Assembly: GCA_030680295.1 (NCBI GenBank)
Contig: JAUXVU010000018.1
Span: 372,001 to 436,000 of the forward strand
Direction: 5' to 3'
DNA length: 64,000 nt
Origin: Moraxellaceae bacterium
GTDB lineage: Bacteria > Pseudomonadota > Gammaproteobacteria > Pseudomonadales > Moraxellaceae
Made by a program: the position numbers and the translations under genes. Shown here piece after piece: positions 1 through 7,838 of the stretch; position 1 is the first letter of the stretch, and every line of letters starts with the position of its first letter. Under the pieces are notes generated by a model. The model was not told where the DNA came from. It saw only the letters and a list, made by a program, of their open reading frames with translations, and searched no databases.

Positions 1-2
1 TG

Positions 3-659
3 TCACCCTATATTTTAGTGCTGTCTGCATTTCTAGGCGGTCTGCTGGTGACCATGGTGGTCTATCAGTTAGCTCGTCGCGATGGTGAAATTCGTTTAGC
101 TACCATGTTGTTGGCTGGCATTGCATTAAATGCCTTAGCCGCCGCAATGATTGGTCTTTTGACGTATTTAGCTGATGACGCCACCTTGCGCAGCCTGACC
201 TTTTGGAATTTGGGCAGCTTAAATGGTGCAACCTATCAACGGCTTTGGCCATTACTGTTTATCACCCTGTTTATTGTGTTCTGGATTCCACGGCGGGCTA
301 AGGCACTGAATGCCTTGTTATTGGGTGACTCCGAGGCTAGACACTTGGGTGTCAGAGTGGAGCGATTAAAGTTAGAGCTGATTGCCTGCACTGCCTTAGG
401 TGTTGGTGCGGCGGTATCGGCGGCGGGGCTTATTGGTTTTATTGGCCTAGTGGTGCCCCATCTGATGCGTTTGTTATTAGGGCCGGACCATCGTTATTTA
501 ATTCCAGCCTCGGCACTGGCCGGTGCTGCTCTGTTGTTGATTGCGGATGTGTTCGCGCGTCTGGTGTTGTTACCGGCTGAGCTGCCTATTGGCATTGTGA
601 CGGCCTTAATTGGCGCACCATTTTTTCTTTATTTATTACGGCGGGAGCGATTGTCATGA
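3..659 (+). CDS. Haem/iron-type ABC transporter permease, FecCD family (5' end outside window)
   Basis: Inner-membrane permease of a BtuC/FecCD-type importer, probably for haem or a siderophore. The reading frame is open from base 3 with no start, and about 218 residues remain against a usual 320-350, so the N-terminal third lies left of the window. The remainder is strongly hydrophobic and ends with the family's conserved C-terminal part, including the PHLMRLLLGPDH motif that contacts the ATPase. It overlaps the next gene by ATGA, so permease and ATPase are translationally coupled. Haem as substrate is inferred from the HmuV-like ATPase next door; the binding protein is not in view. Confidence 0.85.
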   Translation, partial: SPYILVLSAFLGGLLVTMVVYQLARRDGEIRLATMLLAGIALNALAAAMIGLLTYLADDATLRSLTFWNLGSLNGATYQRLWPLLFITLFIVFWIPRRAKALNALLLGDSEARHLGVRVERLKLELIACTALGVGAAVSAAGLIGFIGLVVPHLMRLLLGPDHRYLIPASALAGAALLLIADVFARLVLLPAELPIGIVTALIGAPFFLYLLRRERLS

Positions 660-1423
660 TGTCGGTCGAGTCGTTGTTTTTGTCGCGCGGTGGTCGACCA
701 GTATTAAGCCATTTGAATTTCTCCTTGGTATCCGGTGAGGTGTTGGCTGTACTGGGTCCCAACGGCGCCGGTAAAAGCTCTCTCTTGGCGGCATTAAGCG
801 GAGAGATTAAACCGGACGCCGGTCATATCCGGTTGCTGGGTCACGCACTTGCGGCATGGTCTGATTTGGATAGAGCCAAACAATTAGCTGTGCTGCCACA
901 AAGCCCAACCTTAGGTTTTGGCTTTAATGTGACGGAAGTGGTGTCGATGGGACGATTACCACATGCAACCGGTATTCGTGTTGATATGGAAATGATTAAG
1001 CAGGCCATGCAGGCAGCAGATGTGATGCATTTGGCGCAACGCAATTACCTGTCGTTATCCGGTGGTGAGCGCCAGCGTGTGCATTTGGCTCGGGTATTGG
1101 CGCAGTTAGGCGAGGGCGAGACAGGACAGGTCTTATTACTAGATGAACCAACGGCCATGTTGGACCCCACACATCAGCACGCGTGTTTGCAGGCAACTAG
1201 AGAGCTTGCACGGCGAGGTGTTGCCGTGTTGGTGATTTTGCATGACTTAAACTTGGCGGCACGATATGCCGATCGAATTATGTTGCTTAAACAGGGTCAG
1301 TGTCAGAGTTTGGGTTTTGTTGAGGAGGTATTAACAGAGGCGCAGTTGGCTGATGTTTTTGACTTGCCAGTGTTGATCACTAAACACCCTTTGCGTGGGC
1401 ATCCGGTGGTGATGGCTAGATAA
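656..1423 (+). CDS. hmuV: Haem ABC transporter ATP-binding protein HmuV-like
   Basis: Cytoplasmic ATPase that powers the adjacent FecCD permease. Residues 34-42 form the Walker A motif GPNGAGKSS, LSGGE at about 134-138 is the ABC signature, and LLLDEPT with D163-E164 is Walker B, followed by an H-loop in VILHDLN. The segment LPQSPTLGFGFNVTEVV is typical of the HmuV branch. The 255-residue length fits the family. Two consecutive ATG codons begin the gene; the first overlaps the permease stop. HmuV is assigned from motif style and the permease partner; other FecE-type ATPases look similar, so the exact substrate is inferred. Confidence 0.85.
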   Translation: MMSVESLFLSRGGRPVLSHLNFSLVSGEVLAVLGPNGAGKSSLLAALSGEIKPDAGHIRLLGHALAAWSDLDRAKQLAVLPQSPTLGFGFNVTEVVSMGRLPHATGIRVDMEMIKQAMQAADVMHLAQRNYLSLSGGERQRVHLARVLAQLGEGETGQVLLLDEPTAMLDPTHQHACLQATRELARRGVAVLVILHDLNLAARYADRIMLLKQGQCQSLGFVEEVLTEAQLADVFDLPVLITKHPLRGHPVVMAR

Positions 1424-1486
1424 AGATCTTGTCAGACAATCCAAATGCCATTATCGTGACCACCAAGTCATTTTGGAGTCGCTTTA

Positions 1487-2701
1487 ATGCCGTCAATTGT
1501 TAATCGTGTTAAGTCACTGCCGGGTTTAACTGGCCTTCGTTTGCTGGGCAAAGTTTTATCGCTGCCACGTCCTTTAGTGTTGTTAGGGCCAGACTCTGCC
1601 ATACGTCTGTGTGGCACGATGGCTGATCAGGGCTTTCAACGCGTATTGATTGTCACCGATGAGGTCTTGCATAAACTAGGCGTTGTTGCCCCTTTGCAAG
1701 AGGCACTGACTGCGCGTGGTGTTAGTTGTTTTGTCTTTGCTGAAGTCACGCCAGACCCCACATTTGACGTAGTAGATGCGGGTTTGCGTCAACTCAAAGC
1801 GGTTAATGCCGATGCCTTATTAGTAGTGGGTGGTGGTTCGGCGATTGATGCTGCCAAGGTGATGTCACTGTCAGCGACGACGGGTAAAAATCCTCGTGAC
1901 TTGGTCGGTGTGTTAAAGGGTCGTAAACCCGGTTTGCCCATGTTTGTTGTGCCATCAACTTCGGGCACAGGCTCGGAAGTCAGTGTGGCTGCGGTGATTT
2001 CTGACAGCCTGACCCATCAAAAATTCCTAGTAATTGATACTAATTTAGTGCCGGTAGCGGCAGCACTTGATCCAGTAATTAATGCGGGCATGCCTGCATC
2101 GGTGACAGCAGAAACCGGTGTGGATGCGCTGACTCATTGTTTGGAAGGTTGGTTAAGTGAGTTTTCGAATGCGGAAACAGATGGTTATAACCAAGCAGCG
2201 GTGCGGCTGATTCTGAACAATCTCGCCACGGCCTGTGTTGAACCAAAGAACTTGGCTGCGCGAGAAGCAATGGCCTTAGGCTCGCATTACGCAGGCTTGT
2301 GTTTGAGCACGACAGCCGTTGGCAATGTGCATGCCATTGCGCATCAATTAGGAGGTCATTACCGCATTCCGCATGGTCGTGCTAACGCCATGGTATTGCC
2401 ACATGTATTGCGCTTTTATCTGCCGCACTGCAAAAAGCGTTTGGGTTTGTTGGCACGCAAGATCGGCTTGGCGGCATCAGACACTAATGATCTTCAGGCC
2501 GCACAAATACTTGTTGATACCGTTTGTGACTTAATTGAATCGTTACCGATGAAGTTAAGTGGCGAGTTTATTCAAACAGCGGACTTTCCAGAGATGGTTC
2601 AAGCCGCATTAACCGAAGTGCATGGTTTATATGCCGTGCCACTGTATTTGAGTGACAGCGAGGTGTATGCCTTGCTGCATCAAATCCAGCAGGTGCGCTA
2701 A
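1487..2701 (+). CDS. Iron-containing alcohol dehydrogenase
   Basis: Group III (iron-dependent) NAD(P)-linked alcohol dehydrogenase of 404 residues, cytosolic. A nucleotide-binding GGGSAIDAAK segment lies in the N-terminal half. The metal ligands of the family can all be placed: D213 and H217 in VDALTHCLE, then H282 and H296 in the VHAIAH...IPHG block, with the same 4- and 14-residue spacings as in FucO. The start has a GGAG ribosome site eight bases upstream. The substrate cannot be read from the sequence. It is the last gene on its strand before a convergent transporter gene whose end overlaps its stop by four bases. Confidence 0.88.
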   Translation: MPSIVNRVKSLPGLTGLRLLGKVLSLPRPLVLLGPDSAIRLCGTMADQGFQRVLIVTDEVLHKLGVVAPLQEALTARGVSCFVFAEVTPDPTFDVVDAGLRQLKAVNADALLVVGGGSAIDAAKVMSLSATTGKNPRDLVGVLKGRKPGLPMFVVPSTSGTGSEVSVAAVISDSLTHQKFLVIDTNLVPVAAALDPVINAGMPASVTAETGVDALTHCLEGWLSEFSNAETDGYNQAAVRLILNNLATACVEPKNLAAREAMALGSHYAGLCLSTTAVGNVHAIAHQLGGHYRIPHGRANAMVLPHVLRFYLPHCKKRLGLLARKIGLAASDTNDLQAAQILVDTVCDLIESLPMKLSGEFIQTADFPEMVQAALTEVHGLYAVPLYLSDSEVYALLHQIQQVR

Positions 2702-3648
2702 TCGTTTTTAGTAGCAGGTGGTGGCTGAATCGGCGGCAGAGGCTGTGCCAATGTCGCTGGTTTGGCCATGGCGCCAATATACGCACCTAGGCCTGCTAAT
2801 AATGCTCCCACTGCGCTGCCAACAGTGAGTGATTCGCCCAATAATGGCACAGCCAGTAAAGTTGCCAGCACTGGTACGGATGACATGATCATCACGACTT
2901 TCACTGCACCTAAAAGTTCAGCAGCCTTGGCATAGGTCCACATGGCCACACAAACGACTAAGAAGCCTTGGAAAAAGGCTTGTAGTGCGACCTCGTTGAG
3001 TGGCGCCAGATGAATCTGTTTTGGTAAAAACAGTGCGTAAAACGGCAGATATAACAAGGCCGAGTAAGCCACGATGGCTAGCGTCACATCAAAGGGGCGC
3101 AACTGCCAACGTTTGAGCAACACGGTGAAAAGTGCCCAACAAATGCTGGCACCTAACAACATAATGTCGCCTGGCAGAGCCGCTAAGCCATGGCCAAAGC
3201 CCTGTAAATTGGCCACGAACAAGGTTGTTACGCCGGCAAAAATCAAACCAAGCCCTAGCAGTCGTAAACGGCTGGGTATTTCTTGCAGAATCAGTAGCGC
3301 CATTACCGTGGTAAATAAGGGCAGCATGCCTGAGAGTAAAATGCCGCCATGACTGGCAGGTGCAATGCTTAAGCCACCATAGGCCAATAATGGATAGGTA
3401 ATGCCGACAACAATGGCTAAGCCGAACGCATGTTTGGTCACCACGCGGCGACGACTGGGTTGGAGGAGGCGAGGTAACCACCATGGTGAAAGTACAATAG
3501 CGGCGGTGCCAATACGCAAGGCAGCAAGGTCATATGGCGTCAGTAAACCTTGGCCGCCATGCCGTGAGGCGATGACAAAACCCGCCCAAATCATCAAGGT
3601 AAAACCAGCAAAAATATAGCCGGCATGCCGGTGTTGGCTGAGTGACAT
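2698..3648 (-). CDS. EamA/DMT-family transporter
   Basis: Integral membrane protein of 316 residues built from two EamA repeats, giving about ten predicted transmembrane helices. It resembles drug/metabolite exporters of the RhaT/YdcZ type; substrates in this superfamily vary widely and none is assigned. The first helix begins near residue 10 and a proline-rich cytosolic tail (QPLPPIQPPP) closes the protein. The gene faces the alcohol dehydrogenase and overlaps its stop by four bases. It is divergent from the hydroxylase gene at 3736, with an 87-base gap that must hold both promoters. Confidence 0.85.
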   Translation of the reverse strand: MSLSQHRHAGYIFAGFTLMIWAGFVIASRHGGQGLLTPYDLAALRIGTAAIVLSPWWLPRLLQPSRRRVVTKHAFGLAIVVGITYPLLAYGGLSIAPASHGGILLSGMLPLFTTVMALLILQEIPSRLRLLGLGLIFAGVTTLFVANLQGFGHGLAALPGDIMLLGASICWALFTVLLKRWQLRPFDVTLAIVAYSALLYLPFYALFLPKQIHLAPLNEVALQAFFQGFLVVCVAMWTYAKAAELLGAVKVVMIMSSVPVLATLLAVPLLGESLTVGSAVGALLAGLGAYIGAMAKPATLAQPLPPIQPPPATKND

Positions 3649-3735
3649 GAACTAGTCTCAAATCAGTATTTTTTAGTTAAACAAGCTTAAACCAGTTTAG
3701 GTGACGACTGGCAGTAGTGGTGCTAGCCTATTGTG

Positions 3736-4392
3736 ATGAATAAGACTAATGATGCATTTAGAACACAATATCGAGCAGGAATTTCTCGTTTTTATAGCGC
3801 GAGCCTCCACGCAGGTTTTGTGTTCGCTTGGGGGCTGGCCGTTAGTGCTTGGTTAATTCTGCAGGTGCAAGCCATGACTGTGTGGGCTTGGTTGGCCATT
3901 CCTGCAGCTTTGTTGTTTTTTAACTTGGGCGAATACACAGTTCATAAGCATCTAGGCCATTTCAAAAAGCCGTGGGCGCGTCTGTTCTATCAGCGTCACA
4001 CCGGTGATCACCACAGCTTTTTTGTGCCAGGGCGTCTGCATTACGAATTTAGTTATGACTGGCGGGTGATTTTATTTCCGCCGTGGTTGGTGGTGGTGTT
4101 TAGTCTATTTTTGGTGGCGCCGGCCTGGTGGGTATTGGGTTGGGTAGACACCAACGTGGCAGCGGTTTTTGCAGCAACATTAATGCTGAGCTATTTGTCC
4201 TATGAGTTTTTCCATGCCGTTGCGCACTTGCCTGATACACATTGGATAACTCGAGTGCCGGGCTTGGCCTATATGAAGGCTCACCATGCGCTTCATCACG
4301 AGCGTGATGTGATGACTAAAGCCAACTTCAGTATTGTCTTTCCGTTTGCCGACTGGCTGTTTTCAACGTGGCGTAAACAAAAAGCCCGCTGA
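3736..4392 (+). CDS. Fatty-acid hydroxylase / sterol desaturase superfamily protein
   Basis: Membrane-bound di-iron hydroxylase family protein of 218 residues. The histidine clusters expected for the di-iron site are visible: HKHLGH near residues 70-75, HTGDHH near 88-93, and HHALHH near 183-188, with a further FFHAVAH in between. Four hydrophobic segments surround them. Family members hydroxylate or desaturate lipids or carotenoids; the substrate here is unknown. The frame also has a GTG just before the chosen ATG; neither has a clear ribosome site. The stop codon lies inside a strong rho-independent terminator, so transcription ends immediately. Confidence 0.82.
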   Translation: MNKTNDAFRTQYRAGISRFYSASLHAGFVFAWGLAVSAWLILQVQAMTVWAWLAIPAALLFFNLGEYTVHKHLGHFKKPWARLFYQRHTGDHHSFFVPGRLHYEFSYDWRVILFPPWLVVVFSLFLVAPAWWVLGWVDTNVAAVFAATLMLSYLSYEFFHAVAHLPDTHWITRVPGLAYMKAHHALHHERDVMTKANFSIVFPFADWLFSTWRKQKAR

Positions 4393-4406
4393 TTAGCGGG
4401 CTTTTT
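4379..4406. terminator. Bidirectional rho-independent terminator
   Basis: The stem GCCCGCT/AGCGGGC with a four-base loop is flanked by five A before and five T after, so it works on either strand. On the plus strand it closes the hydroxylase gene, overlapping its stop. On the minus strand it lies just beyond the 32-residue lysine-rich peptide gene. Confidence 0.9.
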
Positions 4407-4411
4407 GTTTG

Positions 4412-4430
4412 GCCTAAGTTAGGCTTTTTT
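4412..4430 (+). terminator. Second, weaker hairpin with T-run
   Basis: GCCTA-AGT-TAGGC followed by six T, directly downstream of the stronger terminator. It may act as a tandem back-up for the hydroxylase transcript. It also overlaps the stop codon of the small minus-strand gene. Confidence 0.5.
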
Positions 4431-4517
4431 CAGTTTCTTCAACTGCTTTTTCAGCTTCTTTTCCAGTTTGGAAATTTTAGCTTTGATGGATTTTTTGACT
4501 GATTTTGCTTTTGACAT
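4419..4517 (-). CDS. Small lysine-rich amphipathic peptide (32 aa), unknown
   Basis: A 32-residue gene with a perfect AAGGAG ribosome site seven bases before its ATG. Fifteen residues are lysine and only one is acidic. V7, I11, I15, L18, L22, L26 and L29 are spaced as an a/d heptad pattern, so a very basic amphipathic helix or coiled coil is expected. No signal peptide or membrane segment is seen. It lies 51 bases downstream of the ribbon-helix-helix-like gene on the same strand, and a bidirectional terminator follows. I do not recognise the family. Nucleic-acid binding, membrane activity or a partner role for the upstream protein are all possible; none is shown. Confidence 0.65.
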   Translation of the reverse strand: MSKAKSVKKSIKAKISKLEKKLKKQLKKLKKA

Positions 4518-4568
4518 GGTGTAACTCCTTATGGATTTAGAGCGAAATGCTCGGTTGACAGCCCATGG

Positions 4569-4739
4569 TCACTTAACTGACGCGTCGTGATCTGCCACAA
4601 ACGTGCGTATAAATCGGCGGATTTCTCGTGCAGCGCTGGTATCGAGCTCTTCACAGAGGGCGATAAAACGGGCACGGTCCTCATCGTTGATGCGGATGAT
4701 GAGCTGGCTGTCTTTCTTTTTCGTTGGCGTTTTAGACAT
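4569..4739 (-). CDS. Small ribbon-helix-helix-like protein (56 aa)
   Basis: A 56-residue protein beginning MSKTPTKKK, then a beta-strand-like segment SQLIIRIND and two helices (EDRARFIALCEEL, SAAREIRRFIRTF). This is the strand-helix-helix layout of Arc/MetJ-type DNA-binding dimers. I recall similar short, usually unnamed proteins in Pseudomonas relatives, but this was not checked. A promoter with an inverted repeat between its -35 and -10 boxes lies upstream (4796-4824), fitting autoregulation. A four-codon reading frame (ATGAATCATGTCTAA) overlaps the start. The lysine-rich peptide gene follows on the same strand. DNA binding is inferred from the fold pattern only. Confidence 0.72.
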   Translation of the reverse strand: MSKTPTKKKDSQLIIRINDEDRARFIALCEELDTSAAREIRRFIRTFVADHDASVK

Positions 4740-4795
4740 GATTCATGGCCCTCGAAAATAAACAACAAGCTATCAGTAACCGAAAACGCTTAAAC

Positions 4796-4835
4796 ACCAT
4801 AATGGCTATCTAATAGATAGTCAATGTATATACAT
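4796..4835 (-). promoter_or_regulatory. Sigma-70-like promoter with inverted repeats
   Basis: Read on the minus strand: -35 TTGACT (4819-4824), a 17-base spacer, and -10 TATGGT (4796-4801), pointing at the ribbon-helix-helix gene. The spacer holds the repeat CTATCTAATAGATAG (4806-4820). A perfect 12-base palindrome ATGTATATACAT (4824-4835) abuts the -35 box. Both are plausible operator half-site pairs; binding is inferred. Confidence 0.5.
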
Positions 4836-4906
4836 GATGCGACTGGTATTTTGATACAAATGTAGCTTATTATGATTCGCATACATAGGTTTGTTGGGAG
4901 TGGGAG

Positions 4907-6199
4907 ATGCTGTTGTTAAGTAAGGACACAAAAAAACAATGGTCAAATTGGTCAGGAATAAACAAAACGACTCCCGCCAGCTGGCTGACTCCGCAGACAG
5001 AAGAGCAATTAGTAAGCGCTCTATGTCACAGCCAAGGGCCGGTTCGAGTCGTAGGTTCTAGTCACTCTTTCACACCCTTATGTGCCACTGACGGCACATT
5101 AATTGACGTTGGCCATCTGCAAGGCCTTGTTAGTCATGATGCTGATTTGTGTCAGGCCACCATCTGGGCTGGCACCCAGCTGCGGCATGTTGGCCAACCC
5201 TTATGGCGATTGGGGCAGAGCCTGATCAATCAAGGTGATGTGGATGTGCAAACGTTGGCGGGAGCGTGTGGCACAAGTACACATGGCACAGGCCTAGGCT
5301 TAGGTTCATTTTCGTCCTTTGTACGAGGCCTACGTTTGGTAACCGTGTCGGGGGAGGTTATCGAGGCCAATGACAACGAAAACACGGATATTTTTAAAGC
5401 GGTCGCCACTTCTTTAGGTGCTTTGGGCGTGATTAGCCAAATTACTGTGCAAAATGTGCCGGCTTATCACTTGTCACAACATGAGTATGTTGCGCCACTG
5501 GATGACATCCTCGATGGCTTTGATCAACTTTGCCAGCAGCATCGTCACATCGAATTCTTTAGCTTCTTTAGAGCCAACGAAGTCATTGTTAAAACATTGG
5601 ACCTTAGTGATGCCAAAATCACGCCAAGCCCATTAATTGAATTGCCAGTGAGTTCAATACTAAACGTGAGCTCATGGCTGGCCCACGGTGTGCCGGGCAT
5701 GTCGGCCAAGATGCAAAAACTGCTGTTAACTTGCCAAGGTCAGACACATAAAGTCGGGCCAGCATATGAAGTTTTTCCTAGCCCACGTAGTGCTCGCTTT
5801 AATGAAATGGAGTACGAACTACCTTATGCCAATGGGGTGGATTGCTTGCGCGAAATTAGAGCTGTGGTACGCAAAAGTCGCTTACGTACCCTATACCCCG
5901 TAGAGTTCCGTCGAGTAGCGGCTGATGATGTGTGGTTGTCACCATTTCAAGGGCGAGATAGCGCCTCAATATCCATTCACCAGCATGTGTGCGCAGATCA
6001 TCGTCCTTTATTTGATCTAATTGAGCCTGTTTTTTGGCGATATGGCGGTCGCCCACATTGGGGAAAATTGCATTCTTTGTCGGCCAAGGAACTGGCACCG
6101 CTGTATCCACATTGGCAGGACTTTGCCAATGTGCGCCAGCGCTTAGATCCCCATGGACGTATGCTTAACGAACACTTGCGTAAGGTCTTGCTGGCATGA
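4907..6199 (+). CDS. D-arabinono-1,4-lactone oxidase-like FAD oxidoreductase
   Basis: Flavoprotein of the vanillyl-alcohol oxidase superfamily, 430 residues. The N-terminal FAD domain carries GSSHSF at residues 50-55, the place where some relatives bind FAD covalently to histidine, and the GACGTSTHGTG loop near 117-127. The C-terminal half ends with HWGK (384-387), diagnostic of sugar-1,4-lactone and alditol oxidases. Relatives oxidise L-gulono-, D-arabinono-lactone or alditols with O2. There is no signal peptide. The stop overlaps the start of the PLP-protein gene by ATGA, so the two are made together. The natural substrate is unknown. Confidence 0.85.
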   Translation: MLLLSKDTKKQWSNWSGINKTTPASWLTPQTEEQLVSALCHSQGPVRVVGSSHSFTPLCATDGTLIDVGHLQGLVSHDADLCQATIWAGTQLRHVGQPLWRLGQSLINQGDVDVQTLAGACGTSTHGTGLGLGSFSSFVRGLRLVTVSGEVIEANDNENTDIFKAVATSLGALGVISQITVQNVPAYHLSQHEYVAPLDDILDGFDQLCQQHRHIEFFSFFRANEVIVKTLDLSDAKITPSPLIELPVSSILNVSSWLAHGVPGMSAKMQKLLLTCQGQTHKVGPAYEVFPSPRSARFNEMEYELPYANGVDCLREIRAVVRKSRLRTLYPVEFRRVAADDVWLSPFQGRDSASISIHQHVCADHRPLFDLIEPVFWRYGGRPHWGKLHSLSAKELAPLYPHWQDFANVRQRLDPHGRMLNEHLRKVLLA

Positions 6200-7368
6200 C
6201 GGCTCACAACGATTATTTCAACACTCTGCAAGCTGTGCTGCTGGCTGATGGTGTTTGTGCACCCACGCTGGTGATTGATCAGGACCGCTTATTACACAAT
6301 CTGGATCTGGTGCGCGACTTTGCCAAGCGCAGTGGTCATGATTTGCGGGTGGTGGAGAAGTCTTTGCCGTGTCCGGACTTGTTGTCTTTGGTGATGCAGC
6401 GTTGGGGCAGTCAGCGCCTGATGTCGTTTCATTTGCCGTTTTTATTGGCTGATGTAAAACGCTTTCCTACGGCAGATATTTTGTTGGGCAAGCCAATGCC
6501 TGTGGCCGCGGTCGCTCAGTTTTACCGTGACTACCAGCCACCTTTTGATCCCGCAAAGCAGCTGCATTGGTTGATCGATACACCGCAGCGCTTACAGCAA
6601 TACTTAAATTTTGCCCAACTGCAGAAGTTAACACTGCAAGTATGTATTGAATTAGATGTCGGTTTACATCGTGGTGGTGTTGCTGATGAAGCAAGCCTGA
6701 TCGAGATGTTGAGCTGCATTCGACAACATCCTCAGCAGTTATCGTTTTCAGGCTTTATGGGTTATGACGCGCATGTGGTGAAGCTGCCTCGTATCTTGGG
6801 CTCAGCAAAACAGTTGTTGGCCAAATCCATGAGCATTTATCAGCAGCGTGTGCAGTTGGCTAAACAGCGCTTTGCCGATTTATGGCCGGTATCACCACTG
6901 TTGAACACAGCGGGTAGTCCCACTTACCGTTTGCACGAAAATAATGCCTTGTGCACAGAGCTGGCGGTGGGCAGTGCATTGCTTAAGCCCATAGACTTTG
7001 ATGTGCCCACGCTGACAGCGCATCATCCCGCTCTATTTATCGCTACGCCAGTGTTAAAAACACCTGCTGCACTGCGTTTGCCGGGGCTGCCAGATGTAGC
7101 GGCTATACAGGGCCGACGTCCGGTATTTATTTATGGTGGACAGTGGTTGGCAGACTATGTCTCGCCGAGTGACTTAAAGCAGTGGCCGATTTACGGTCGC
7201 AGCAGTAATCAAGATGTGGCAACGGTTAACCGTGACAGCGTTTTAGCGGTTGATGATCTGGTATTTTTGCGCCCCACCCAAAGCGAAGCAGTCTTACTGC
7301 AGTTTGGTGCCATTCGCGTGGTGAGCGCAGGGCGGGTGGTAGCGCATTGGTCTGTTTATAACGATTAA
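6196..7368 (+). CDS. PLP-dependent alanine racemase N-domain / DSD1-like protein
   Basis: Fold-type III PLP enzyme of 390 residues related to D-threonine aldolase, D-serine dehydratase and 'amino acid deaminase/aldolase' proteins. K55 in VVEKSLPCPD is the likely PLP lysine. A GLHRGG segment sits in the barrel, and the C-terminal domain has FLRPTQSE where metal-dependent relatives often have histidine and cysteine zinc ligands; that pair is not obvious here. It is coupled by ATGA to the lactone-oxidase-like gene, a pairing I recall from other bacteria. It converges with the next gene, overlapping by four bases. The reaction is not assigned. Confidence 0.75.
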   Translation: MTAHNDYFNTLQAVLLADGVCAPTLVIDQDRLLHNLDLVRDFAKRSGHDLRVVEKSLPCPDLLSLVMQRWGSQRLMSFHLPFLLADVKRFPTADILLGKPMPVAAVAQFYRDYQPPFDPAKQLHWLIDTPQRLQQYLNFAQLQKLTLQVCIELDVGLHRGGVADEASLIEMLSCIRQHPQQLSFSGFMGYDAHVVKLPRILGSAKQLLAKSMSIYQQRVQLAKQRFADLWPVSPLLNTAGSPTYRLHENNALCTELAVGSALLKPIDFDVPTLTAHHPALFIATPVLKTPAALRLPGLPDVAAIQGRRPVFIYGGQWLADYVSPSDLKQWPIYGRSSNQDVATVNRDSVLAVDDLVFLRPTQSEAVLLQFGAIRVVSAGRVVAHWSVYND

Positions 7369-7805
7369 CGACCCATATTGCTGGGGCGCATGTACTGGCC
7401 AACGGCCTTGTCCATTTCCAACTGCATTTCTTTTAAATGCTCAGGTAATTTTTCAGCATCAAATTTCACGCTGTCAAAATGCACTTTGGCACGCTTCTCG
7501 ATGGCCTCAACCGTGAAGTAAGGCTCTTTACGCAAGTTATAACGCTTGGCCATGACTGTTTCCATGTGGCGGGCAGCCATATCAAAACGTACACAGTCCA
7601 AACGCTCAGTGGCCGCTTGTTTGTGGCATTTGGTGGACTCTTTTACCAAGCCAGGCATGCCGGCTTCGTTATAGGAGCGCAGCATTTGGAAAACATAAGC
7701 ATCCAGCTCGTAATTAACAGCGCTATGGGCTGGCAGGCTTAATGTGCCAAGAATAAGCATGGCGGGGACAAGCAGTAATTGCTGTGGTTTTTTCCAAGTG
7801 AACAT
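7365..7805 (-). CDS. Secreted hypothetical protein with signal peptide
   Basis: Unknown protein of about 146 residues. A basic N-terminus, a hydrophobic core (LLLVPAMLILGTLSL) and AHS-AV form a signal peptide with cleavage near residue 28. The mature part is charged, mostly helical in pattern, and has two cysteines (KCHKQ, DCVRF) that could form a disulfide in the periplasm. The ATG at 7805 is chosen because GGAG lies eight bases upstream; a TTG two codons earlier is less likely. It converges on the PLP gene and overlaps its stop by four bases. No family is recognised. Confidence 0.7.
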   Translation of the reverse strand: MFTWKKPQQLLLVPAMLILGTLSLPAHSAVNYELDAYVFQMLRSYNEAGMPGLVKESTKCHKQAATERLDCVRFDMAARHMETVMAKRYNLRKEPYFTVEAIEKRAKVHFDSVKFDAEKLPEHLKEMQLEMDKAVGQYMRPSNMGR

Positions 7806-7838
7806 AAACAAGGCTCCACGTTGAGTGTCTGAAAACGG

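Noticed and set aside
4529-4768. A 79-codon minus-strand frame overlapping the ribbon-helix-helix-like gene
   Set aside because: Its residues are low-complexity serine and show no family pattern, while the shorter frame at 4569-4739 gives a clear strand-helix-helix protein; only one of the two can be real.
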